DNA of 38,292 bases from assembly GCA_019235715.1 (NCBI GenBank), contig JAFAKE010000035.1:1-38292 (forward strand), written 5' to 3'. Below are positions 8,533 to 16,715 of the stretch, in pieces. The notes beneath the pieces are model-generated. The model saw nothing but the letters and a program-made list of their open reading frames with translations, was not told where the DNA came from and searched no databases. Numbering within the stretch: the first letter of the stretch is position 1; each line of letters opens with the position of its first letter. Position numbers and translations under genes: made by a program. This DNA is from Vulcanimicrobiota bacterium (GTDB lineage Bacteria; Vulcanimicrobiota; Vulcanimicrobiia; Eremiobacterales; Eremiobacteraceae).

Positions 8533-9588
8533 CTACTTGGTGCACGTCAGATCGATGCGGAAGTCCGCCGGCTTTTTGTAGTGCGGCAAACCGGGCAGCG
8601 CGTTCTGCGTCTTGTCGTCGAACGTCACGAGCAAACGAACCGGCGCGTCGGTTGCGTCAAACGGGCTCCACACGAACAGCTGGGAGAATGTGTAGTCGCT
8701 GCCCGGCGGCCAGTCATACCCGGGTTTGTTGGTCAGGCGCAGTCCGCCCACCGCGTTTGCCGACGAGGCATTGTTGCCGCTTTGCGTGACCAAAAACTCG
8801 TCCGTGACGTGAGTTTGTACGAACTTCGTCCCTTGATCGTTTAGTCCATCGGTTAAGATACCCCGGTTTGTCGCATTGACCCACGTCTGCGTGACGAGCC
8901 ATCCAAACTGGTCTTTGGGCGCTGCACCGACCGGATTCGGCCCGATTGCGGTGACTCGCATCTTCCAAATCCCGTTCGACATCCATTGGTTCAGGCAACC
9001 GTCGGTCGCCGCGACTTGATTGGATCCCCCCTGTGCCTGCGCGGCGGCACCGGTCGCAACGCACCCGAGGTTGAAGTGGAAATTGTATTTGGGGGTACTG
9101 AAGTGCGGCTTGTTCAGCTGTGCGAGAACCGTGCCATTGAACGTGATAAGAAGACCCTTCGGCTTGTTCGACGGGTCGAGAGTGTTGCTATAGAAGATCT
9201 GCTTGTACGTGTATTGCCCCGCCGGAGCGAAGCTGTTGTTCCCGACGCTGCCCATCGACAGGGCTCCGATACTGCTCTCTTTTGCGGTGATCGCGCCACT
9301 GCCAAGCTCGAGCGTCTGATCTTGGATCTGAGAATCGCTCGGCGACAGTTGTCCATTCGTTCCATTGCGCCAGACCTCGGTGACCTGCCAGCCGGTTTGC
9401 TGGCTCCCGTTCATGTAAGGCTCGACCGCAGTCACGTCCACGCGCCACAGCCCGTTGAACAACCACTGGTTCATACAGCCTTCTTGAGTGAGATTATCGG
9501 CGCGGCTCGTCGAGCCGCCAAGCGCCGCGAGCGACACCATGACGGCCGCGAATAGGCAAACAACGGACCAGACGAACAATTTGCGCAT
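8533..9588 (-). CDS. Secreted protein with two internal repeats (tandem paralogue, upstream copy)
   Basis: This is the 351-residue sister of the downstream gene, with the same signal peptide pattern, the same two GCMNQW/GCLNQW-opening domains and the same TDFRIDLTCTK-like end. Most differences are conservative changes and a few indels (for example ILTDGLNDQG against LIPGPGSDQG), so both copies appear to be under selection for protein function. The ATG at 9588 is preferred over the one at 9594: AGGAG at 9596-9600 is 7 bases from 9588 but only 1 base from 9594, and 9588 matches the start of the sister gene. Function is unknown; the repeated, cysteine-bracketed domains and the signal peptide suggest a periplasmic or cell-surface binding protein. 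Confidence 0.88.
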   Translation of the reverse strand: MRKLFVWSVVCLFAAVMVSLAALGGSTSRADNLTQEGCMNQWLFNGLWRVDVTAVEPYMNGSQQTGWQVTEVWRNGTNGQLSPSDSQIQDQTLELGSGAITAKESSIGALSMGSVGNNSFAPAGQYTYKQIFYSNTLDPSNKPKGLLITFNGTVLAQLNKPHFSTPKYNFHFNLGCVATGAAAQAQGGSNQVAATDGCLNQWMSNGIWKMRVTAIGPNPVGAAPKDQFGWLVTQTWVNATNRGILTDGLNDQGTKFVQTHVTDEFLVTQSGNNASSANAVGGLRLTNKPGYDWPPGSDYTFSQLFVWSPFDATDAPVRLLVTFDDKTQNALPGLPHYKKPADFRIDLTCTK

Positions 9589-9595
9589 GATCATG

Positions 9596-9600
9596 CTCCT
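9596..9600 (-). promoter_or_regulatory. Ribosome binding site that fixes the start of the upstream paralogue
   Basis: AGGAG on the minus strand is 7 bases before the ATG at 9588 and only 1 base before the ATG at 9594. The homologous gene at 8518 has AGGAG 6 bases before its ATG, so the second ATG is the real start. Confidence 0.7.
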
Positions 9601-9688
9601 ACACCCGTGACATGCAGATTCACCACGCCGATGTGCGGGCTCCTAGCGACCGAGCAGCCTCACGTGACCGGGCTCTGACGGCCTTATT

Positions 9689-9844
9689 TCAACCGTGCCA
9701 GCCGCTGTGCACGAGCAGCACCCCGTACACCACGAACGCAAGTACGAGGATCAGTGCGACAACGCCGCAGCCGGCCAGCCACAGCCATGCATTGCGGACG
9801 AGCTCTTTGCGCTCGCCCCGGTCGTACTCGTTCTCACCAGGCAA
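9689..9844 (-). CDS. Small single-pass membrane protein candidate overlapping tsaD
   Basis: A 51-codon frame begins with TTG at 9842-9844, inside the last codons of tsaD, and ends with TGA at 9689. The product starts with a charged segment (PGENEYDRGERKELVRN), then one strongly hydrophobic segment (WLWLAGCGVVALILVLAFVV), then a short tail YGVLLVHSGWHG. That is a clean type of single-pass membrane protein with a charged cytoplasmic N-terminus. Evidence is the composition and the overlap with tsaD, which would allow translational coupling; there is no homologue I can name and the TTG start is weak. It could be a chance frame. Confidence 0.5.
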   Translation of the reverse strand: MPGENEYDRGERKELVRNAWLWLAGCGVVALILVLAFVVYGVLLVHSGWHG

Positions 9845-10850
9845 AGTTCGGATCCGCGTGCAGCTTGGCGACCGGCACGCGCGCGAGTTCCCCGCGGTAA
9901 TATGCGGCCGCTGCGATCATCGCCGCGTTATCCGTGCAGTAGGCGAGCGGCGGGATGAGCACATCGAGGCCTCGCGCACTGCCGAGCTCGCGCATCCGCG
10001 TGCGCAACGCTGAATTGGCGGAGACACCACCCGCAAGTGCGACGGTGCCGACGCCGAACTCTTCGGCTGCACGCAGCGTCTTCGCGCACAGCACGTCGAC
10101 GACAGCCGCTTGAAAACTGGCGGCGACATCTGCGGCGCGCTCGGTCGCATCTGCTGTGTGCGCGTCGAGATGATAGCGCACAGCGGTCTTGAGGCCTGAA
10201 AAGCTGAAGTCATGCGAGCCGTCATCCAGCAGACTGCGCGGAAAATCGAATGCAGAAGAATCGCCGCGCTGCGCGAGCGCGTCAAGCGCCGGACCGCCCG
10301 GAAACCCAAGCCCTAGAAGGCGTGCGACTTTGTCATACGCCTCGCCCGCAGCATCGTCGCGCGTGCGCCCGATGATGCGGTGCTGCGCAGCCGATTCGAC
10401 ATAGATCAGATCGGTGTGGCCGCCGGAGACGATCAAGCAGATGAACGGGTCGCGCGGCGGCCGTTGACCCGGTGCGTCCGGGTTCTCGAGATAGTTCGCA
10501 AAGAGATGGCCGTGAAGATGGTTGACCGCGTAGGCCGGCAGATCGCAGGCAAATGCGATCGCTTGCGCCGCAGCGACTCCTACGACAAGGCTGCCGGCAA
10601 GGCCGGGGCCGGCCGTAACGGCCACGCCGTCCAAGTCGTCATAAGAACGGCCGGCGCGCGATAGAGCCTGCTCGATGACCGCGCCGACCGCCTCGGCATG
10701 CCGCCGGCTCGCGATTTCGGGCACGACGCCGCCGTACTCTCGATGGAATTCGTCCTGTGAAGCCAGCACGTTGGCGAGGACCTTGCGACCGTCTTGGACA
10801 ACGGCCGCGGCGGTGTCGTCACACGATGTCTCGATGCCGAGCAGCAGCAT
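9834..10850 (-). CDS. tsaD: tRNA N6-adenosine threonylcarbamoyltransferase
   Basis: TsaD transfers the threonylcarbamoyl group to A37 of tRNAs that read ANN codons, working with TsaB and TsaE, which are not in this window. The 338-residue product starts MLLLGIETSCDDT, the family hallmark. It has the metal-binding HxxxH in NHLHGHLFANYLE (H111 and H115), then ICLIVSGGHTDLIYV, DDAAGEAYDKVARLLGLGFPGGP, FSFSGLKTAVRYH and LAGGVSANSALR. Length is typical. It is divergent from the DUF11 gene at 10890, with only 39 bases between the two start codons, so any promoter for either gene must overlap coding sequence. Confidence 0.97.
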   Translation of the reverse strand: MLLLGIETSCDDTAAAVVQDGRKVLANVLASQDEFHREYGGVVPEIASRRHAEAVGAVIEQALSRAGRSYDDLDGVAVTAGPGLAGSLVVGVAAAQAIAFACDLPAYAVNHLHGHLFANYLENPDAPGQRPPRDPFICLIVSGGHTDLIYVESAAQHRIIGRTRDDAAGEAYDKVARLLGLGFPGGPALDALAQRGDSSAFDFPRSLLDDGSHDFSFSGLKTAVRYHLDAHTADATERAADVAASFQAAVVDVLCAKTLRAAEEFGVGTVALAGGVSANSALRTRMRELGSARGLDVLIPPLAYCTDNAAMIAAAAYYRGELARVPVAKLHADPNFAW

Positions 10851-10889
10851 GAACTGCTTCTTCGCTGCTCGGGGGCCGATACATTGAAT

Positions 10890-13800
10890 ATGCCGCGTAT
10901 CGGCACCGCGTCAGTTCTATTGGGGCTGGCTGCGGCCATGGCCGCAGTGCTTATCATCGTCACAGTCGCGCGCTCGGCTGGAAGCGTCGGCGTCAACAAG
11001 GCCTTCAGCCCCTCGAACGTCGCGTTCGCAACCGATTCAACGCTCACCATCACGCTGCTCAACTCGGACCCGACCACGTCGGTCAACGTCACGACGATCA
11101 CCGACAATCTGCCGGCCGGGCTTACGATCGACAGCAGCGTCACGCCGGCCACGACCTGCGCCGGCGGCGCGGTGAGCACGACGGCGGGATCGGTGACTCT
11201 TACGGGCGGCGTCATTCCCCAAGCGCCGGATCAATTCAATCCCGGGACTTGCACGATCACCGTCGCGGTCTTCGGCTCGGCGGCGCAGAATTATCAAAAT
11301 ACGATACCAGCCGGTGCGCTGCAGACGAGCGCGGGTACGAACGGCACGCCGGCGAGTGCTACGCTGCAAGTGACCAACCCCGGCAACGTCGGCGTCGCTA
11401 TCGCCGTATCGCCGACGGTCGTGCCCGAAACAGCGTCCCCGGTCTTCACCGTCACGCTCACCAATCCGAATTCGCTCGCGTTGACCAACGTGACGATTCC
11501 CGGCACGCTGACAAGCCCGTCGGGGGGCGCGACGTTGCACATCGTCAGCGTCGTCAGCTCGTGCGGCGGCAGCGCCACGTTCAACAACGCCGTTTCACCG
11601 CCGACATTCAGCGTCACGGGAGCGACGATTCCCGCGAATGGATCATGCACCGTGACGGTCACGGTCAGCGTCAACGGCCAATTCTCGAACAACGTGCGCA
11701 CGCAGCAGCTCGCGATCGCCGCGCAAGCGGTGACCAGCGCGCAAGGCGTGACGAACAACACCGGCGCGGCGGCGACCGTCACCTACGATCCGATCACGCC
11801 GACGATCGTCAAGAGTTTCTCACCGAATCCGACGGTACCGGGCGCGACCATCACGCTGACGCTCGCCACGACCAATCGCGATACGGTCGCGCTGACGAAT
11901 TTCGGTTTCACCGACGTACTGCCCGGCGGTCTGACGTTAGGTGCGCCGCCCAACCTCGCCAACTCGTGCGCTGGACCAGCCGGTACTATCTCCGGCACGA
12001 CGACGGTCGTCGTCAGCGGCCTCACGCTGCCCGCGGCTCCTTCGCTTGGAAGCTCGACTGCGTGCACGATCACGTTCAGCGTGCTCGTGCCCGCATCGCC
12101 GCCATCGCAGACGCCGACGAATACCATCAACGGCAGCAGCGTGACCAACGACCAAGGGCTCAAGTCGAACAACAATACATCGGTGGTGCTCACGGTCGGC
12201 CCCACGCCGGCGCCGACGCCGGGATTCAGCAAGGCGTTTAGCCCAGCGACCGTCGCGCGCGCCAACAATTCGACGCTGAGCATCAACATCATCAACCGTG
12301 CCGGCCTGCCCGCGATGAGCAACGTGTCGTTCACCGACACGCTGCCCGCCGGCTTGATCATCGCCGCCGCGCCGACCGCGAACGCGAACTGCGGGGCGCC
12401 GACGCTGACCGGTGCCATCGGCGGAACGGTCATCACCATGACGGGCGGCACTATCGCCGCCGGCGCGCGCACGTGCACCGTCAGTGTGTTGGTCACGCCG
12501 ACGGTCGGGCCGCCGTTGCCGGTGACGCTGACCAACAGCATACCCGCGGGCGGCATCACCGCGACCCAAGGCGGTAATCCCGTCAGCAACCCAGAGGCCG
12601 TCAACGCGAACTTGACCGTCGGTCACGGACTGACCGTGACCCATTACTTCTCGCCGAGCGGCGGCACGACGGTCGGCGTCGCGCCCATCAAGGGCATTAT
12701 CACGGTGACCGATCGCATCACCTCGACGGCCGGCAACGACGACGCCAATCTCAGCGCCGTATTCAGCCTCAACACGGCCGGCACCAACGTGACGCTCGCG
12801 GCCTCTCCGAACTTCAATTATAGTTGTACACTGGGCTCCGTGCTGGCGTTTACGCCCGGCGCGGGAGGTTTGACATATACAGCGACCTCGGCGGACTACA
12901 AATCGAAAGATGTCTGCACGATCACCTACAACGTGACGTCGACCGTCGCCGGGACGTACACCGCCGGTCACACGGTGATCTCAAGCACTCAGGACAATTC
13001 GCAGACCATTAGCGGCATCAATAACGTCGTCTTCGTCGCGCCGTCGCAGATCAACGTGAACAAGACCTTCACGCCGAACACGATTCCGGCCGCCGGCGTC
13101 TCGCATCTGCAGATCACGCTCTCCAACAACGCCAACGCGGTCAACGGCATCGTGTTCAACGAGACGGGCGTGGCGGTGACCGATAACCTGCCCGCCGGCA
13201 TGACGATCAACAGCCCGCCGAATGCGAGCACGACCTGTCTGAACGGCACGCTGGTCGCGCCGGCCGGCGGCTCGACGATCCAATTGACCGGTGCGACGCT
13301 GCCCTCGCGCACGACCGGCGGCGCGCTGCAGCCGTGCACGATCACGGTCGACGTGACCGCGTCGGTGCCGGGGAATCTGACGAACACCATCCCGGCCGAC
13401 TCCATCACGTCCGACTCGGGCGCGACCAACCCATTCGGCACAAGCGTGACGCTGACGTCGTCGGCGAACATCGGCCTGGTGAAGACCTTCCTTGCCACGA
13501 ATCTCATGCCGGGCGGCGTGACGTGGGTGTCGCTGGTCTTCACCAACGGTTCCAACATCAGCGAGACCGTCAATAGCCTCACCGATAACTTGCCATCGGG
13601 CATCGTCGTAAAGGACACGACGACGCAGCCGCCGCCGCAGCCGGGCGCACCGCCGAACTGCAACGCGACCGTGAGCGGTGTGGCCGGCGGCAGTTCGTTC
13701 ACGGTGACGAACTTCACGATCGCGCCGGCGGCCAAGTGCGTCACCTACGTGGCCGTGACGACGCCGACACCGACCCAGTTCGGAACGTTCACGAACACGA

Positions 13801-14201
13801 TTCCGGCCGGTGCCATTGTGACGTCGAGCGGCCTCACGAACCTACAATCGACGTTCGCTACGATCACAGTCGCGACAGTATCGCTCTCATTATCGAAGGT
13901 CGTGCGCAATGTGACGCAAGGCGGCTCGAACGGGACGTCAGGCACCGCTCTGCCGGGCGACACCCTGCTGTACACGATCACCTACACCAACACGAGCCCG
14001 TTCAACGAGCTCACGGTCGCGATCAAAGATACAGTGCCCACGAATACGACGTTTGTCAGCGCGACGTGCGGCTCACTGGGAACCGGGTTGACTGCGTGCA
14101 CGCCATCCGGTCCGACAGCCGGCGTCGTGACGTGGACGATGACCGGCACGCTTTCGCCCGGCGGCACCGGAACTGTCTTCTTGACCGTCACCGTGCAATA
14201 G
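10890..14201 (+). CDS. Large secreted DUF11-type repeat protein (eight repeats)
   Basis: The 1103-residue protein starts MPRIGTASVLLGLAAAMAAV, a signal peptide or signal anchor. The remainder is about eight repeats of 110-140 residues. Each opens with a motif like VNKAFSPSNVAFATDSTLTI or IVKSFSPNPTVPGATITLTL, continues with a TDxLPAGL turn and ends in CTITV...NTIPAGAI...T. The last repeat (PGDTLLYTITYTNTSPFNEL) fits the DUF11 consensus best. Single cysteines recur at the same place in most repeats. These are immunoglobulin-like beta domains of extended surface proteins. There is no sortase, PEP-CTERM or lipoprotein anchor; the protein ends right after the last repeat. The ATG at 10890 is chosen because the signal sequence begins there. 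It is likely related in role to the surface operon at 16148-25857, from which thrS separates it. Confidence 0.9.
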   Translation: MPRIGTASVLLGLAAAMAAVLIIVTVARSAGSVGVNKAFSPSNVAFATDSTLTITLLNSDPTTSVNVTTITDNLPAGLTIDSSVTPATTCAGGAVSTTAGSVTLTGGVIPQAPDQFNPGTCTITVAVFGSAAQNYQNTIPAGALQTSAGTNGTPASATLQVTNPGNVGVAIAVSPTVVPETASPVFTVTLTNPNSLALTNVTIPGTLTSPSGGATLHIVSVVSSCGGSATFNNAVSPPTFSVTGATIPANGSCTVTVTVSVNGQFSNNVRTQQLAIAAQAVTSAQGVTNNTGAAATVTYDPITPTIVKSFSPNPTVPGATITLTLATTNRDTVALTNFGFTDVLPGGLTLGAPPNLANSCAGPAGTISGTTTVVVSGLTLPAAPSLGSSTACTITFSVLVPASPPSQTPTNTINGSSVTNDQGLKSNNNTSVVLTVGPTPAPTPGFSKAFSPATVARANNSTLSINIINRAGLPAMSNVSFTDTLPAGLIIAAAPTANANCGAPTLTGAIGGTVITMTGGTIAAGARTCTVSVLVTPTVGPPLPVTLTNSIPAGGITATQGGNPVSNPEAVNANLTVGHGLTVTHYFSPSGGTTVGVAPIKGIITVTDRITSTAGNDDANLSAVFSLNTAGTNVTLAASPNFNYSCTLGSVLAFTPGAGGLTYTATSADYKSKDVCTITYNVTSTVAGTYTAGHTVISSTQDNSQTISGINNVVFVAPSQINVNKTFTPNTIPAAGVSHLQITLSNNANAVNGIVFNETGVAVTDNLPAGMTINSPPNASTTCLNGTLVAPAGGSTIQLTGATLPSRTTGGALQPCTITVDVTASVPGNLTNTIPADSITSDSGATNPFGTSVTLTSSANIGLVKTFLATNLMPGGVTWVSLVFTNGSNISETVNSLTDNLPSGIVVKDTTTQPPPQPGAPPNCNATVSGVAGGSSFTVTNFTIAPAAKCVTYVAVTTPTPTQFGTFTNTIPAGAIVTSSGLTNLQSTFATITVATVSLSLSKVVRNVTQGGSNGTSGTALPGDTLLYTITYTNTSPFNELTVAIKDTVPTNTTFVSATCGSLGTGLTACTPSGPTAGVVTWTMTGTLSPGGTGTVFLTVTVQ

Positions 14202-14204
14202 ACG

Positions 14205-15944
14205 TCAAGTCTTTGAGGCGACCTCGTCGCGCAGCTTGATGCCGAACTCTTCGAGCGTCATCGTCGTCTGTTCGCCTGCGCGCGAGCGCACGTTCACTGT
14301 CCCGTCGTTGACCTCGTTCTTGCCGACGACGAGCATGTAGGGCACTTTACGCAGCTGCTGATTGCGGATCTTTTTCTGCAAGCGCTCGTTCGAGCGGTCG
14401 ACTTCGACGCGGAAGCCGGCGGACGCAAGTGATGTCTCGACCCGCTCCGCATACGGGATCTGATCCTCGCCGATCGGCAAGACGACCGCCTGGACCGGCG
14501 CGAGCCAAACGGGGAACGCGCCCGCATAGTGCTCGATCAAGACGCCCATGAAGCGCTCGAGCGACCCGCACAGCGCGCGGTGGATCATCACCGGCTGGTG
14601 CTCGCTGCCGTCAGGCCCGATGTACGTCAGCGCAAAGCGCTCGGGAAGGTTGAAGTCAACCTGCACGGTGGAGAGTTGCCATTCGCGCCCGATCGCGTCG
14701 CGCACTTTGATGTCGAGCTTGGGACCGTAGAACGCGCCGCCGCCCTCGTCGATCTCGTATTTCAGCCCGGCGTGCTCGCACGCCGCCATGATCGCTTTGG
14801 TCGCGCGTTCCCACAGCGCGTGGTCGCCGAGCGCCTTCTCAGGTTTGGTGGACACGAATAGCTTGTAATCGTCGAACTTGAACGTGCGCAGCACGGTCAG
14901 CGCAGCGTCGACCGTGTTCTCGAACTCGGCCTGCAGCTGATCGGGCGTCACGAAAAGGTGCGCGTCATCCATCGTGACCATGCGCACGCGCAGCAGGCCG
15001 TGCAACGTTCCGGATCGTTCGGCTCGATAGACGGTGCCGAACTCGGCAAGGCGCAGCGGCAGATCGCGGTACGAGCGCGGCCGCGACTTGTAGATCAAGA
15101 TGTGGCCGGGACAGTTCATCGGCTTGACGCGATAGTGCTCTTCATCAAGCTCCAGTGGTCCGAACATGTTCTCAGAAAACGTCGCGAGGTGGCCTGAAGT
15201 CTCGTACACTTGCTCGCGCACGACATGCGGCGTATACACCGGCTCGTAACCGCGTTTGCGCAGCTCGCTGCGGATGAAATCCTCGATCACGGACCGCACG
15301 CGTGCCCCAGCGGGATGCCAGAAGATCAGCCCCGGACCGGCCGCCTCCTCGATCGAGAACAGATCGAGGTCCTTGCCAAGACGGCGATGGTCGCGCTTTT
15401 CCGCTTCCTCGAGCTGAACCAGATATGCGTCAAGCTCAGCCTGGGTGGGAAACGCGGTGCCGTAAATGCGCTGCAGCATCGGATTGCGTTCGTCGCCGCG
15501 CCAGTACGCGCCGGCGAGCGATAGCAGTTTCACCGCTCCGACCTGCCGGCTATGCTCGACATGTCCGCCGCGGCAGAGGTCGGTGAACGTGCCGATCGTG
15601 TACATCGACAGCGGCTCGTCAGCCGGGATGCCTTCGATCAGCTCGAGCTTGAACGGTTGTTTCCTTTCCTTATAATAGGCGGTCGCGTCAGCGCGCGAAA
15701 TCGCCCGTCCCGTCATCTCCAAATCCGCAGCCACGAGCTCGCGCATGCGGGCTTCGATGCGCGGCAGGTCCTCGGGCACGAACGGCGTGTCCTTGAGGAA
15801 GTCGTAATAGAAGCCGTTTTCAATCGCCGGCCCGATCGCCAGCTTGACGTCGGACCCGAAAAGATCGGTGACCGCGTGCGCCAGCAGATGCGCAGCGGTA
15901 TGCCGAGCGTGACCTAGGTCACGTTTCTGATCACCGGTGGCCAT
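14205..15944 (-). CDS. thrS: Threonyl-tRNA synthetase lacking the TGS domain
   Basis: The 579-residue enzyme charges tRNA-Thr. The editing domain is present: HTAAH (H15, H19) and CRGGH (C124, H128) match the four editing-site residues of the E. coli enzyme. The class II core is also present: MNCPGH (276-281, zinc cysteine), EFGTVYRAERSGTLHGL (motif 2), then the anticodon-binding domain near the C-terminus. The N-terminal TGS domain (about 60 residues) is missing: residue H15 corresponds to H73 of E. coli. The first eleven residues (MATGDQKRDLG) are encoded by repeat and palindrome DNA rather than family sequence. The motif-2 loop has RVRMVTMDDAH where RVRGFTQDDAH is usual. It ends 3 bases from the end of the convergent DUF11 gene. 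Function as a ThrRS is likely, because TGS-less forms exist; truncation by a mobile element is an alternative history. Confidence 0.94.
   Translation of the reverse strand: MATGDQKRDLGHARHTAAHLLAHAVTDLFGSDVKLAIGPAIENGFYYDFLKDTPFVPEDLPRIEARMRELVAADLEMTGRAISRADATAYYKERKQPFKLELIEGIPADEPLSMYTIGTFTDLCRGGHVEHSRQVGAVKLLSLAGAYWRGDERNPMLQRIYGTAFPTQAELDAYLVQLEEAEKRDHRRLGKDLDLFSIEEAAGPGLIFWHPAGARVRSVIEDFIRSELRKRGYEPVYTPHVVREQVYETSGHLATFSENMFGPLELDEEHYRVKPMNCPGHILIYKSRPRSYRDLPLRLAEFGTVYRAERSGTLHGLLRVRMVTMDDAHLFVTPDQLQAEFENTVDAALTVLRTFKFDDYKLFVSTKPEKALGDHALWERATKAIMAACEHAGLKYEIDEGGGAFYGPKLDIKVRDAIGREWQLSTVQVDFNLPERFALTYIGPDGSEHQPVMIHRALCGSLERFMGVLIEHYAGAFPVWLAPVQAVVLPIGEDQIPYAERVETSLASAGFRVEVDRSNERLQKKIRNQQLRKVPYMLVVGKNEVNDGTVNVRSRAGEQTTMTLEEFGIKLRDEVASKT
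15908..15923. repeat. 16-bp perfect palindrome in the thrS start region
   Basis: CGTGACCTAGGTCACG reads identically on both strands. It covers codons 8 to 13 of thrS and touches the adjacent direct repeat. A perfect 16-base palindrome is unlikely by chance at a given place and could be a protein-binding site or a recombination remnant. Confidence 0.85.
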
Positions 15945-15966
15945 TGCGGGACGTTTCTGAGCACCG
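15921..15966. repeat. Two 16-bp near-identical direct repeats, period 30, across the thrS start codon
   Basis: ACGTTTCTGATCACCG (15921-15936) and ACGTTTCTGAGCACCG (15951-15966) differ at one base and are spaced exactly 30 bases apart. One copy is inside thrS, the other just upstream of the ATG at 15944; the 30-base period equals ten codons and the frame stays open through both. The arrangement resembles the multiple terminal repeats found at ends of some insertion sequences, especially the IS21 type, but no transposase gene is present here. This identity is inferred. Confidence 0.75.
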
Positions 15967-16147
15967 CGTAAGAGACCCTCGGTCCTTGTGGCAGTGCAAA
16001 GTCGCTCGCTGCGCCCTACGTGGGCGCGCCGGCCTCTATGCCTTTTCGCAGTTTACCGATACGTAATACAAGCGGCCGTCGCTACAAAAAATGAGTAGGG
16101 CGGGTCACAATAGATGGACGGCTGCATCGTGGGGGACGGGAACGTTT
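15967..16147. other. Divergent non-coding region between thrS and the surface operon
   Basis: This stretch holds no convincing gene. It must contain promoters for thrS and for the operon starting at 16148, but no clear -35/-10 pair stands out. One 6-bp hairpin is present, GCGCCC-TACGT-GGGCGC at 16011-16027, without a T-run, so it is not a standard terminator. I looked for T-box leader elements upstream of thrS and found no convincing match to the conserved antiterminator motif. Confidence 0.6.
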
Positions 16148-16633
16148 ATGCGTTTACTATCTCGGAGTATTTTGGTGTGCGCGCTGCTCGCCAGCGCGAC
16201 GTTGGCCGCCTGGGCCAAACCCGAAGTCACGCTTCATTTGAGCGGCGCGACCGTGCAAAAAACGGCGAACGGCGATAAGACGACACCTATCGAGCCCAAC
16301 GTCAAGCTCAAGTCCGGCGAGGTCGTCCTGTGGACGATCGTCGCCACGAATAAAGGCTCTGATCCGGCGCTGCATCTGATGCCGTCGGATAAGATACCCG
16401 CGGGGATGGCGTACATCGCCGGCTCCGCGAGCACCGCGGGCGGCAAACCCGAGTTCTCGACCGACGATGGAAAGACGTGGTCGAGCAAGCCCATGGTGAC
16501 CGTACAAACCTCGACGGGTCCGGTGACGAAATCAGCGGATCCGTCTTCGTACACGAACATCCGGTGGACCGCCGCAAAACCGTTGGCGCCGAAGGGGAGC
16601 GCCCGGTTTACTTATGAGGTCCGGGTGAAGTGA
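16148..16633 (+). CDS. Small secreted DUF11-like protein, first gene of the surface operon
   Basis: The 161-residue protein has a signal peptide (MRLLSRSILVCALLASATLAAWAK) and one immunoglobulin-like DUF11-type domain: KLKSGEVVLWTIVATNKGSDP, then SDKIPAGMAYIAGSAST, ending RWTAAKPLAPKGSARFTYEV. The ATG at 16148 is preceded by GGGGGACGGG, and the signal peptide begins there; an in-frame ATG 57 bases upstream would place extra residues ahead of it. A single-domain DUF11 protein at the head of an operon of larger ones suggests a subunit or chaperone-like partner on the same structure, but that is inferred. The next gene starts 82 bases downstream. Confidence 0.85.
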   Translation: MRLLSRSILVCALLASATLAAWAKPEVTLHLSGATVQKTANGDKTTPIEPNVKLKSGEVVLWTIVATNKGSDPALHLMPSDKIPAGMAYIAGSASTAGGKPEFSTDDGKTWSSKPMVTVQTSTGPVTKSADPSSYTNIRWTAAKPLAPKGSARFTYEVRVK

Positions 16634-16715
16634 TCATAGCTACCCGCGCGTCTTCACGACACGCTAGGGCGAGCGCGTCCACGTGACGCGACGTTATAGG
16701 AGCGAAAAGAGACCC

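Noticed and set aside
11037-13744. Minus-strand frames of 167-344 codons opposite the DUF11 gene
   Set aside because: Repetitive GC-rich coding gives long open frames on the other strand; the products show no fold-like pattern.
15921-15966. A complete insertion sequence next to thrS
   Set aside because: There is no transposase gene and no second end nearby; only short repeats are present, so it is listed as a repeat.
16011-16027. Hairpin GCGCCC-TACGT-GGGCGC as a terminator or T-box element for thrS
   Set aside because: No T-run follows on either strand and no T-box conserved motif was found nearby.
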